Positions 36,512-47,679 of a DNA stretch of 64,000 bases are shown in pieces; position 1 is the stretch's first letter, and every line of letters starts with the position of its first letter. The DNA is taken from positions 1 to 64,000 of the forward strand of contig QANT01008341.1 of the NCBI GenBank assembly GCA_003254885.1, in the 5' to 3' direction. A model generated the notes under the pieces. The model ran no database searches. It was not told where the DNA came from and saw only the letters and a list, made by a program, of their open reading frames with translations. The stretch comes from Purshia tridentata (Eukaryota; Streptophyta; Magnoliopsida; Rosales; Rosaceae). Both the position numbers and the translations under genes were made by a program.

Positions 36512-37492
36512 GCTGGTTATGCTCGTATTTATTAATTTGGTCAATTTTCCCAATAATTTTATTTATTTGGTCAATTTTCCCAATATTTTTATTTTTATTC
36601 GCTTGCCCTACGATGTTGCTATATAAATTTTGTTTATTTTGCCCTTGTAAATGTTTTATCGATACTTGTGAAGATAAATGCTTTATCTCAATAAAGGAAG
36701 TGTTCAAATTGAAGAGTAAATGGATAAATTCATGTTGTTTTTCTCTCATTTTTGGCCATAAGCTATCTGATGCTTGAAAGCATATGATATTATATGTCTT
36801 GCATATCACTTCCTCAAAATGAGAAAATGAATCCCATACACATTCCTATTCCCAAAACACAAATGCTATCTTAAGAAATACCGTGGAATCATTTCAAAAA
36901 AAGAAATACCATAGAAAAAAAAAAAAAAAAGTNGTTACTTGCAATCACATAATGATCTAAAAAACAAGCCAGGTATGATATATATCACTCATGATAAACA
37001 TGTTGGTGCTTTGGTCCTGACATAAAGATATTTTTATCCTATCTGCACTGACAAAAGAGAATGTACAATTCAGAGAAGCAACTCTTTATTTCTGGACCAA
37101 GAAAAAGTTTGGGTGAGATAGTTAGATAGGAATTTATTATATAAAAGCGTGTATACGACATTCATTACAGGAAAAGAGTAGGGAATGTTGAGTAGTGTTG
37201 GCAATTAAAGATTAAAGTTTGCATGAGCACAGATTCTGACTTTGCTGCAAAGCCAGTCCTAAGAATTTTAAGCCAATTATTAACTTCTTCTAGGAGACTC
37301 TAACAATTGTTAGCCGTTGATGCGTGCAGATTCCATTGTAAGTCTCACATACATGATCACCGGCTGGAATGGCATACTAGGACAACTGTCGAAAGCAAAA
37401 GGCTGCAAAGCTCTAAGTTCTTCCTGTCTCGATCTCCTCATATAAGTTATTAGCAACACAAGGTGCTATAGTTTCAATCTCTGCCGCTAAAG
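36512..37492. other. Spacer between the two PLC genes
   Basis: AT-rich, 981 bp. Near 36530-36595 the phrase TTATTTGGTCAATTTTCCCA is duplicated. A poly-A run ends at an N (36933). The second PLC promoter must lie here, since the spacer is too long for simple read-through and has leader-like sequence near 37450. Confidence 0.5.
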
Positions 37493-40084
37493 ATGTCCAA
37501 TAAGCAGTCTTTCAAGGTCTGCTTCTGCTTCAGGAGAATATTTCGGCTGGGGGTGGCAGAGCCTCCTGAAGATATAAAGGAGCTGTTTAATGAATACGCT
37601 GAAAATGGCAACATGACCATTGATGATCTTGAGAGGTTTCTCATTGAGTTTCAAGGAGAAGAGAATGCCACCAAAGAGTTGGCTCAGGACATTTTCAACA
37701 GTCTTAAGCATCTCAACATCTTTCAGAGAAAGGGTCTCCATCTTTATGCCTTCTTTAGATATCTTCTTGGTGACCTTAATCCTCCTCTCTCTTCAAGGGT
37801 AAACAGTAAACTCAATAACACTAGCTCTATCTGAAAACTATGTGATCGAGATATTAATATTACTTATGTGTTTGAATTGATCAGGTGCACCATGACATGA
37901 AGGCTCCATTGGCTCATTATTATCTTTTCACTGGCCACAACTCCTACTTAACAGGAAATCAAGTCAGCAGCAACAGTAGTGTCCGCCCAATTATCAACGC
38001 CCTGCAACGAGGTGTTAAAGTTATTGAGTTGGATTTGTGGCCTAATTCTAGAAAAAATGGTGTGGAGGTTCGTCATGGAGGGTATGAATTAATTCAACTT
38101 GTGCCTTAAACCCCATTAATTCATTCTTAATTTGTCCAATCTAATTAATTGTTAATTTGTAATTGGTGCACATATAGTGTATATATATAATATGATCGTC
38201 TCTTTGAAACTTATCAATTTATTAGGACTCTTACTCGTCCGGTGGAACTCATCAAATGTTTGCGAGCTATCAAGGAAAATGCTTTTGTTCGTTCTGAATA
38301 TCCTGTTGTTATAACCTTTGAAGACCACCTACCTCCAAAGCTTCAATCTCAAGTGGCCAAGGTGCACTGCAAACTCATACTTTAGACTTTTCCGTATATG
38401 TATCACATTTCCTGACCACATATCTTAAAGAGGTGAGACTAATGTGAGACCCATTTATACAGGTGCTTCTTTTAGAAATGTGGTCAATAAGTAAATGTGG
38501 GTAGCATTACATGAAAATACTTTTGGTTGATGTACCACTTAATTTGTGATTTTGAGTATGAAAAATGCAAAAAAATGTGATTGTAGATGGTGATCGACAC
38601 ATTCGGAAGTATGCTATACAGCCCTCAATCAGAGTTCCTAATGGAATTCCCTTCACCTGATTCGTTGAAGGGAAAGATTTTGATCTCGACGAAGCCACCG
38701 GAATATCCTGAGGAATCTCAGAGACCTAAGGAACCTGGAGCCACTGATCATAAGGTAATGTACATTTACTATGGTTTCCGGATATAATGGTTGTCTAACA
38801 TAATATCGGGTTGATTATCCACTTAAAAGCAGGATATTGAACAAGAAGATGGAGATGAAGAGAATGCTACTCCAGAATATAAGCAGCTAATTGCCATTCA
38901 TGCCGGGAAGCCGAAAGGCGGATTAGATATGTGGCATATTGATCCGGTTAAAGTCAGACGCCTAAGCTTGAGTGAGCAAGAACTAGAAACTGCATCAATG
39001 ACTCGTGGAGCTGATATTGTCAGGTGATTGTTATTCTACTTTTTAAAGTTAATTGGTTACATCATGTTTAATGTTTGTAATTATCATCTAAATGGATCAT
39101 TCTCTAGGTTTACGCAGAAGAATTTGTTGAGGGTATATCCTAAGGGGACACGTCTGGACTCATCAAATTATGATCCTATGCTTGGATGGACTCATGGGGC
39201 TCAAATGGTCGCATTTAATATGCAAGTTAGTCTTCTTCTGTAATATAATTTAACTACGCTTTCTAATCAATCATTATCAGACTTTTACTTGTATAAATTT
39301 CTTATCTTAAAATTCATGTGTATATATTTCTCAAAGGGACATGGAAAGCACCTTTGGACTATGGAAGGAATGTTCAGAGCCAATGGTGGCTGTGGTTATG
39401 TGAAAAAACCTGATTTCTTACTCAACGTTGGTCCAAATGATGAGGTTTTTGATCCTGATAAATGGTTACCAGTTAAGACTAATTTGAAGGTGTGTGTGGT
39501 CAATATCTCATGATCAATATACAGATTACCATGTAAGTAAATTCTCTTTACCTTTTTGTTGAAAAACAGGTAACAATATACATGGGTGAAGGATGGCATT
39601 CAGATTTCCACCACACACACTTCGATCTGTATTCTCCCCCGGACTTTTATGTGAGGGTATGGCAGCAAAATGTTCATTCATACATGACGGGTTTATTTTT
39701 TCTAGTATGTTATGTAGTCATCTAAATGGTACACTTGACATGTTATGTTGTTAGACTGTCTAAATATTTTCTTTATAGGTTGGAATTGTGGGAGTCAAAA
39801 AGGACAAAACAGAAATGATGGAAACACGGCCAGTTGAGGACCAGTGGGTACCAGTATGGAATGAGGAGTTCCAGTTCGCATTGCGTGTTCCAGAATTGGC
39901 AGTGCTTCGAGTTGAAGTTCAAGAGTATGACACTTCCGGGAAACATGACTTTGCTGGCCAAACATATCTGCCAATACCAGAGCTCAAAACTGGGATCAGA
40001 GCAGTTCCTCTGCATAATAAAAGAGGACAAAGGTTTAAATTCGTAAGGCTTCTTATGAGATTTCAATTTGAGTCAATTCTATAG
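37493..40084 (+). CDS. PLC: Phosphoinositide-specific phospholipase C (second tandem copy)
   Basis: Nine exons: 37493-37798, 37885-38081, 38226-38361, 38587-38754, 38833-39023, 39108-39225, 39337-39489, 39570-39656 and 39779-40084, encoding 553 aa. X, Y and C2 domains are complete and the catalytic set is kept: His120 in [11 protein letters not shown], Glu150 and Asp152 in VIELDLWP, His166 in RHGG, and Glu200 in ITFEDH. The protein is 40 residues shorter than its neighbour, almost all in exons 4 and 5, which encode the acidic X-Y linker (168 and 191 bp against 243 and 236). The N-terminal EF-hand-like exon is 4 residues shorter. It should be an active Ca2+-dependent PIP/PIP2 hydrolase; the shorter linker may change autoinhibition. 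In the second catalytic His motif it has HGG where the upstream copy has HGR. Confidence 0.95.
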
Positions 40085-40582
40085 TATGCAGAGCCTTCCC
40101 ATACTCTGCCTCACGTGTAATCTATGTTCATCAAATTATGTAATTGCTGGATTTAGCCTTTGGCCCTATATGATATCTTGGCAAATTCAGTACCCTCCAC
40201 ATGGCTACCAGCTTATCAACTTTTAATATAATTGGTTCATCTCATGTTTTTTTATTTTTCTTTTCGGTGATGAATCACACGGGATTTTTTACCTAATTAA
40301 TTATTAATCAAAGACTTAATATTTTATTACCCCACGTTTATATGAAGCACCCTGTTGTTGTACAGCCTGTGATCAAAACGCTGCAGCCGCCGTTGCCCTC
40401 GCGTTTGCGACGTGGTAGACAAAAGCGTCAAAACCCAATTTTTTTGCTAAATAAAGAAAAATTCAAAAGCTAAAATTTTCATATTAGGTGATTTTATATG
40501 ATGAGATGATTGTAAGTGAAATGTATATAGGTGAAGTAGAGGAAAAGAATAAAATAAATGAATATTGTATTTGGATGAAATT

Positions 40583-42976
40583 TCATAATGAAGGAAGGGA
40601 ACTTGTGGTGGTAGTAAAGCTTACTGGGTCATCCTCAAAAAGAGCAAGTGCTCTCTCCAAATTGGCAACAATGTCACTCATACTAGGCCTTTCCTTCCCC
40701 TCCAAATTCACACAATGCATGGCAGTATAACCCACCAGCTCAAGTGCTTCAGCCTCATCAGATTCCCGCAGCCCCACCCTCTTATCCAATATGCTTTGCA
40801 GCTTCCCTGCCATTATCGCTGGCCCTGCATATTCCACAACACTCATTGGACCTGTTCCATCTTCACCATTATTGAAGACAGCCCTCTTCCCTGTCAAAAG
40901 CTCCAATAACACCACTCCTATTCCATAGACATCACTCTTTGTTGTCAAAACGTTTGATACATAGTACTCAGGATCTATGTACCCAACTGTCCCAACTGCC
41001 TTGGATGACAAGATCTCTTTGTCAGATTTTGGTCCCAATAATGATAATCCAAAATCGGACACTCTTGCGGTCCAATTTTCATCCAAAAGAATGTTTGAGG
41101 ATTTAATGTCTCTGTGAATTATTGGTGGGACTGCATAGTTGTGAAGGTACTCAATTCCCCTTGCAGCATCTAATCCAATTCTTATCCTCATTTTCCAAGA
41201 ATTCACAATGCTGCTACCTTTCTCAGTGTTCTTCTTGTTATGCAAGTGATCATGAAGTGAACCATTACTCATATACTCATAAACCAAAAGCCTCTCATTA
41301 TTTTCTTGGCAGAATCCCACCAGCTCCACCAAGTGTTTGTGGTGAAGCCGGGACAACAGTGCTAATTCTGAATCAAATGCACTTTCTTTCTCCTGAAATT
41401 TCTTGGTCTTGGTACTAGTATGTCCCCTCTTGATGGCCACTTGGCGACCATCCGAGAGCTTGCCTTTATACACAGTACCAAAGCTGCCTGCACCAATCTT
41501 ATTTTCGGATGAAAAATGGTTGGTAGCAGCGGAAAGCTGTTCAAGGAGAAATGCCTCAGTCTTGTCTGCATGCTTTGATGATGAACTACTTCTCTGGCGC
41601 ATAAATGCTAGGGTGCTTGGGCAATTGATGGAGCTCGACCTTGGAGGCGGGGGATTAGCATCATTTTCTGTCCTTAAAGGATTAGTGGGTTGCACAGAAT
41701 CATGATTTTTGTGCCAAGAACCATATAGTCTAGTCCATAAGCAAAAGATAATAGTGCAGAGTCCTGCAAAAGCCCCAACTGATCCAACTATTATAGAGGC
41801 CAACAAAAGCTTATTTCTGAATATGGAGGATGAAGCTTGTGGGCTCGAACTTTTTGGAGGCAATGGCACTGCAAATGGAAGCTCAATCTGACATGAGTTG
41901 CATATATTCCCAGAACCACGACAAAGAGTCTCTGAATTCGGGTACACTCCGCAGCTACTACATGGAGCCTGTACACATGGACCGGGAACAATCATCATAA
42001 GTGGAAGATCATTTTGAGAACTAGGCCACCCTGGTCCCCAACAAATGATTGATAAATTACTTGTTGTTAGGCCACATACAAAATCCAAACCTGCAACAAT
42101 CAACTCAAACGAAACATTTTCAATAACATCACTATCAAATTCAAATCTGTTTCTTTCTCCCCAGCATACAACAAAGCCATTTCTTTGCTTAATAGCACAA
42201 GAAAAAGTTCCCCCCAAAGCAAGGCCTGAAAACTCAAAAGATGAACTACCAAAAGGCACATTCAGTTGCCCAGAATCGTTGTTCCCTTTGCAGACCAAAG
42301 TCCCATTCAAACACAACCCACAAGCATGAGACTCTCCAGCAACTAGGCTTGACATTGACACATTTCCAAACCCTGTTTGAATCTCTGCCGCGATACCACT
42401 CTGACCCCAACACACAACTCTACTATCATTCACCAAAATCCCACATGTAAACCCACTTCCAGATGTGATTGTGTGGAACCTCAATGCCTCCCCAGGTGAG
42501 GGAAACAGAGACCTACTTGTATGATATCTTCCTCTCCAGCACCTGACTATGCTAGTGTTGACTTCTCTGGCACAAACTTGTTCACCACCAACCGCTAGAT
42601 CAGTCAACGCCACAGTATCACTTTGATATATACGTTTGGGTTTTAATCTTGAGCTAGAAAAGCTGGTGGTATCCCAACAGAGAAGGCTAAACCCACCAGA
42701 CCTGAGGCCACAGAAAAAGGTCTTGCCCCCAGAGATGGCTTCAAAAGAGACATTGGGTTGGACTGAAATGGTAATTTGGGTGTCTTGGTAGCATTGGATG
42801 CTATGTGTTGAGTGACCACCTACAATGCCACAAACAGTTGCAGTGCCATAGGTGATGGCGGTGGTAGATGCTAAACCAAGGCCATTGGCAACCCAATAAG
42901 GTGTCAGTGAAGATATGAAGGTTGTGAAGATGATTATGGTGATAATGAGGGAGAAGGGTGAAATTGAAAGTGTCAT
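40583..42976 (-). CDS. CCR3: CRINKLY4-related receptor-like serine/threonine kinase
   Basis: Single exon, 797 aa, minus strand. Order: signal peptide (SLIITIIIFTTFISSL); an extracellular crinkly/RCC1-like beta-propeller with repeated CG/CW units (FCGLRSGGFSLLCW, FTCGILVNDSRVVCWG, HACGLCLNGTLVCKG); a short Cys-rich TNFR-like segment (about 345-375); a membrane helix near 389-415 (ASIIVGSVGAFAGL); and a cytosolic kinase domain from about 485. The P-loop is GAGSFGTVYKG, the catalytic loop HRDIKSSN (about 620) and the activation-loop start DFG (about 641). It is an RD-type kinase and should be active. The CR4 family acts in epidermal and organ cell-layer signalling; CCR members are less understood. 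Lack of introns matches CR4/CCR genes. The symbol is given because, from memory, Arabidopsis CCR3 (At3g55950) also sits beside a PLC gene; CCR4 is possible. Confidence 0.9.
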   Translation of the reverse strand: MTLSISPFSLIITIIIFTTFISSLTPYWVANGLGLASTTAITYGTATVCGIVGGHSTHSIQCYQDTQITISVQPNVSFEAISGGKTFFCGLRSGGFSLLCWDTTSFSSSRLKPKRIYQSDTVALTDLAVGGEQVCAREVNTSIVRCWRGRYHTSRSLFPSPGEALRFHTITSGSGFTCGILVNDSRVVCWGQSGIAAEIQTGFGNVSMSSLVAGESHACGLCLNGTLVCKGNNDSGQLNVPFGSSSFEFSGLALGGTFSCAIKQRNGFVVCWGERNRFEFDSDVIENVSFELIVAGLDFVCGLTTSNLSIICWGPGWPSSQNDLPLMMIVPGPCVQAPCSSCGVYPNSETLCRGSGNICNSCQIELPFAVPLPPKSSSPQASSSIFRNKLLLASIIVGSVGAFAGLCTIIFCLWTRLYGSWHKNHDSVQPTNPLRTENDANPPPPRSSSINCPSTLAFMRQRSSSSSKHADKTEAFLLEQLSAATNHFSSENKIGAGSFGTVYKGKLSDGRQVAIKRGHTSTKTKKFQEKESAFDSELALLSRLHHKHLVELVGFCQENNERLLVYEYMSNGSLHDHLHNKKNTEKGSSIVNSWKMRIRIGLDAARGIEYLHNYAVPPIIHRDIKSSNILLDENWTARVSDFGLSLLGPKSDKEILSSKAVGTVGYIDPEYYVSNVLTTKSDVYGIGVVLLELLTGKRAVFNNGEDGTGPMSVVEYAGPAIMAGKLQSILDKRVGLRESDEAEALELVGYTAMHCVNLEGKERPSMSDIVANLERALALFEDDPVSFTTTTSSLPSL

Positions 42977-43080
42977 TTATGAATATTTGGGTCGTGGGCT
43001 AATGGAGGTTTCTGGCTTTTTTTTTCTTCATTAGGGGGGAAGAGAGAGAGAGATAGAGAGAGAGTCAGATGAACATTTCA
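42977..43080 (-). promoter_or_regulatory. CT-rich 5' leader of the CCR kinase gene
   Basis: Read on the coding strand, this is a CT microsatellite (GAGAGAGAGA runs on the plus strand at 43040-43063) directly ahead of the ATG, typical of plant 5' UTRs. Confidence 0.4.
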
Positions 43081-43526
43081 CATTTGCATTGTGGAAGAAG
43101 TTGTTGACAGGCTGAGAGCATGAAAGGAGTGATAAAAATATATTAGAGAGAATGCATGGCATAGAATACACAGGGGGTGGAGCGTGTGGTCCCGTTTGAT
43201 TGGTGATGTTGTTGAAGAAGCAAGTAGGGGGAAGATCCATGAAGATTTTAAATTTCTTAATTATTTTTATATCACAGAGAACTTGTCCTGCTACCATGGT
43301 TTGAGGCTTTGAGCATTGAAAATGTTTTATTTTTATTTTTTATTGAGCATTGACAATGTTTCAATAATTCAATCGTAGTTTTTTTTAGACACTTAATTAG
43401 ACTGTTAACCAGGATACATGGCTGTAAATCAAAAAAAGAAAAAGAAGAAATGCTTGGCTTACCGTTTAAGGGCCAAGTTTCTATTTAATTCATCAGAAAA
43501 TTGAACCACGAAAGCAACCCTTAACC

Positions 43527-43760
43527 CTCCTCCACTATTATGTATTCAAGGAAGACTAAGGACTAAGTGCCATTATATGTAAAGGCTGTTGACAACTAAG
43601 GTGTGATAATAAGGTATAAAAATTTCGTTTTTATTTGTTTCTTTTTTGTTTCCCCTTGGGGCACTCCTCCACTATTATGTATTCAAGGAAGACTAAGGTG
43701 TGATAATAAGGTATAAAAATTTCTTTTTTATTTGTTTCTTTTTTGTTTCCCCTTGGGGCA
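43527..43760. repeat. Tandem duplication with a 40-bp internal difference
   Basis: Copy 1 (43527-43663, 137 bp) and copy 2 (43664-43760, 97 bp) abut exactly. Both begin CTCCTCCACTATTATG and end CCCCTTGGGGCA. Copy 1 carries about 40 extra bases after GAAGACTAAGGA. It lies in the intergenic region upstream of the CCR kinase gene. Confidence 0.85.
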
Positions 43761-44759
43761 AGGGTCTCTCTAAAACAAAAGTTATTCCAAATAATGTGCA
43801 ACTATAACATACATGACTACGACATTTAAGTTTATAACATTGTCGTTTGTCTTTCTGCTTTTCTTTTCTTATTTATTCTTATTCTAAAATAATCTTTTTA
43901 TTAGAAAAGTAAAGGAAAATTGTAAGAATCTAACGTTTGACATGAATATGAAAGATAAGTACTTTGTGCTCAGGGTAGGTTACTTCACGAGGATTACAGG
44001 AAGATGCTTTATTTTTCTTAGTTGAACTGTGCCACAATTTGATTTAGGTAGGCCAAGTCTCCATTGTTATCTGTATGATTAGACAAGTTAACAACTTAAT
44101 TAGATGATATTAACATGATGGGAAATCCACTGTATTTGGAAACTAGTGTAAGTGTACACCCCACTAGAAAGAAAATACAAGGCGAAATTAAAAACTGGAC
44201 ACCAAAACTACAGGAAGGATTGGAAAAAATTTTCTTTATTTATCTAATAAAATTTCATATTTTATTAGAGAACCATTATTAGTATGAAAGACAATGACAA
44301 TCTGTTTAATATAATCGGCCCAGAAAGAGAGTATTGCCTGTCCACTTCATCACATTCCTCGCAGCACAATCTTTCACTTTACGGTAATCGCAAACTTGTT
44401 TCTAAAGTTCCTCGGCACAAATCTCATAAACTTAATCCTTCGCAGTAATATTTTTATTGCTAGATTCAAAATGTAATTACTAAATACCAAAATTCGTCTT
44501 AGTAAAGCAAACTGGCATTCTGCTACATGATTAATATTATCTAGAAATATACTAATAAAATAAAACCCAATAGGGATTGAAATACTGAGGCCAATGGCAT
44601 TGTCTGTTTGTTACAAGCACACTGGGATTCAGCTTAACTAGGTACCTCTTTCCCATAATTTCTTTCACCTTTTGTATATTCTTCTGGAGTAGGGGAAGGT
44701 TTATAGTTGTGCTGTCAACTAAAGATTCCACAGATTCAAAGGCCCCTCAGGAAAATCTT
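43761..44759. other. Intergenic sequence between the CCR kinase and S18 genes
   Basis: AT-rich. It contains the 3' flank of the S18 gene (minus strand). No other gene recognised. Confidence 0.45.
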
Positions 44760-46856
44760 TTAGGCTAGCAGAGGGTCTTGTCCTTCAGCGTCATTAGGGT
44801 TATCATAAGTTTCATATTCGAAATCTTGATCAAGATTCTCCATACTTCTTCCAAAAATAAATGACTTTGTCCCCATTGTCGTGAAAGGCAGTAAACCAAA
44901 AGCTCGAGCTGTTTTGATTTCCCTAGCGACCTTCCTCTGGGCCTTGGCGCTAATCTTAGTCTACACATTGAGCAAGGGAACATAAAGAGGTAACATCACA
45001 TTTCAATGCAGGTTCAACAAAAGTTCAAGTCACTGGACATGCACTCCGTTTTACCTTGCTTCTTTTTTGCAGAATTCCAGCCTGTGTTAGAAAATTTGCA
45101 AGGAATCTCACATTCTGCACAGAATAATACATTTAATGTAAAAATACATTCCAATGCATCAGAAATCAAAGGATAGACAGCCCAATTTGACAATTTAAAT
45201 AGGCACAGATAGCTTTATTAAGATAAGAACACCTGTAAAAGCAGTGAAACAGAATTTCAGATTTCAGATTTCCATCAGCACACAGGGAAAAATGGCGAGA
45301 AAAAACCTACATTTGAACAATGTCTGGTGGAGAGAGTTACACTGCCATCAAGATAACCTTCCCAAAGCTTTTTACACCCCCACCTTTCTACTGTTCCAAA
45401 ATTTAAGTTTTCTAATAAACTATTAGTTGAACTAAATGATATAATCAAGGAAATGGAGTACTCTGTCCATCATCTAAGAAAACCTGAGGCGATCAAGTGT
45501 GATAACCACCAATTCGCAGCTCATTCAGTGGGCCAACATGGTCCAAAATCATAATTTTTAAATCTTTACTTTTGGAACTAGGCTCAACAAATATAGACCA
45601 TCCCTTGCACAATTCTGATTAATCTAATTTGCATAATTTTAGGTCTCAATTGCTATCCATGTGTAGCACGGATAGGGATTACGGGAATCAACAGTAACAC
45701 ATACAAAGCAACAGGGATTCTACATATACCTTTTTTTTATTATGTAATTTTTTTAATTTAATAAATTTGAGAAACCTGACAGGTATGCATACCCTGAAAT
45801 CAGCTTTTCTAAGAACTTCCTCTGTAGTTGTTTCAAACTCATTCCTCTTGGGAAATTTACGAACTCCTGGCCTAGTAAGATCAAGATCCTGCATAAAACC
45901 ACAGTGCTTGCATGAGACAGAAAATAGACATAAAGAGAGCAAGAACACTGCAACAAAATAATATGATTCAGTGGTAAACCAGGATGGCTGTCTTGCAAAA
46001 TTTGCCACTCAGTACAAAAAAGAAAGCTTAACAACAGGTTATAATACTGCAAAATAAGGACCAAAAGTAGTAATAATAATAATAATAGAAACGTGCAAAA
46101 GCAGACAACAAAGGGGTCAGTGGTTCCATTACTTACTTTAGGCTCATAATTCATTCCCCAATTATAATTCACATCTGCTCGGAAAGAATAACCCTCTTTA
46201 TCTACTTCCTCATCATCAAATTCAAAGTAGGTAGCTGCATTCTCTAATTTTCCATCCATTCCATCTGATAATGTGTTAAAACTTTCATCTAAGCCGTCGA
46301 GTATATTGGAACCACTTCTGCTTCCACTTCCTCCAACCAGATTGAAACCATGTCCATCACGAGCCTTCCCAAGTCTATCAAGCTTCGCGAAAAAGGCATC
46401 TGTTTTAGAATTACCCCCAGAAGTTTCACTGAAAATCCGCCGCTCAAACTCATCAGAAGATTCAAAGGAGTTAGAATTTTGCTTATCATCCATTCCACCA
46501 CCTGACACAGAAAAATGTCAATGCCTAATCAAGTTTGAAGCATTTAAGATTTTATTTTTGTTTAGATTGAGTAATGCTTAGAAAAGAAAAGCCATACTCT
46601 ATGTTAAGACATACCAAACCCTAAGCTTAACCTCGAAAAGACAAAATCTATTTCCATACTATCCCATGGAGATTCAGCAAAATTTCTTCAACGTTATCAA
46701 TTATCACAAGTGCAAGGAAAATGACACCGATGGAGAGAGTTACTGCACAGTACCTGAATTTGCATTTGTGGAGAGAGTTCTCTCCGGATGTTGCTGATGA
46801 AATCGGCGTGATACGCCATTGTTGAGGGATCGCAAAGCAAATCGAACAATTTTCAT
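44760..46856 (-). CDS. Mitochondrial ribosomal protein bS18m
   Basis: Five exons on the minus strand (5' to 3': 46754-46856, 46137-46501, 45793-45888, 45055-45114, 44760-44960), 274 aa. The first exon encodes an Arg-rich amphipathic presequence (MKIVRFALRSLNNGVSRRF), consistent with mitochondrial import. A Ser/Gly/Asp-rich plant-specific extension follows. The C-terminal part is the bacterial-type S18 fold: FPKRNEFETTTEEVLRKADF, NVRFLANFLTQAGILQKR, then KISAKAQRKVAREIKTARAF followed by GLLPFT. S18 binds the platform of the small subunit next to S6. The size and extension resemble the Arabidopsis mitochondrial S18 I recall as At1g07210, next to SMXL6, which matches the gene beyond the large spacer here. 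A longer 5' UTR probably reaches to about 47500. Confidence 0.88.
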
Positions 46857-47574
46857 TTCTGCCAAACATCAAAGTTAGTGACAAAGCAAAAGTTTGAATT
46901 GCCAGAGGACGGAACTCAACAAAACATCAACAGGTAAACCTTAAAGCATGTTTGAATGCCAACATATTATATTCATACTTTGAGATATGAACAGGTCTTT
47001 TTTTATGAAAACTGGAAATCCTTCAATTCATAGAAATTCATAGACACTTTGATATGCTCATGGCAATCCTTCAACCATGAATCAAATGCACATCAAAATT
47101 AGATATTACGAACCCTTTTTTCAACTCTCTTTTTTTTTGGTAAATCATGAGCTTTATTCAACTTCAGACCAACTTGGTAACTACTATTTTTTTTTTCAAT
47201 TTGCCACATGGTCACTCCTATTCACTAATAATGTACGCCAAGCAGCAATCAGAACGAACTTTATCGAATTTTCAAACCTAACTCAATGCTCGCACAAATT
47301 AATCAGCTACCAGAAAATGAACGGCAATAAAGAAAAACCTAAAATGAACAATTCGGAAATGCCCATTAAGCTAAACAGAAGCAAAACAAGTTCAGTTGCA
47401 AAATTAACAAAAAAAAAAGTTAGATTTCACAGACCGAACTCACAAATATCAAAATTCAAAAAGAGATACCTGGAGCGACTGGCGAGCTCGAGATGGAAGG
47501 AAGACTGAAGGAGATGGAGAAGGAGACACAGCTCGGATGTGTTCTCTTTTAGGGCTCCAACGAGAACAGAAGCA

Positions 47575-47650
47575 TTGGGCCCAAATTGGGCCTCTAGCCT
47601 TGGACCTAATTAATTTACAAATTGGTCCTAGTTTTATTTTTGGGCCTAGT
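47575..47650 (-). promoter_or_regulatory. Site II (TGGGCC/GGCCCA) cluster, probable S18 promoter
   Basis: Four TGGGCC-type motifs (TTGGGCCCAAATTGGGCC plus two TTGGGCCTAG-like copies) lie about 720-800 bases upstream of the S18 ATG. Site II elements bound by TCP factors are typical of promoters of nuclear genes for mitochondrial and ribosomal proteins. If this is the core promoter, the 5' UTR must contain an intron or be long. Confidence 0.5.
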
Positions 47651-47679
47651 TTTAAGCCATGCCCATTCTTAACAAGCAA

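Noticed and set aside
45753-46508. 251-codon minus-strand frame running through S18 exon 2
   Set aside because: After the Lys at 46137 it reads through an intron (Leu/Phe-rich low complexity). The spliced model continues into the conserved S18 core instead.
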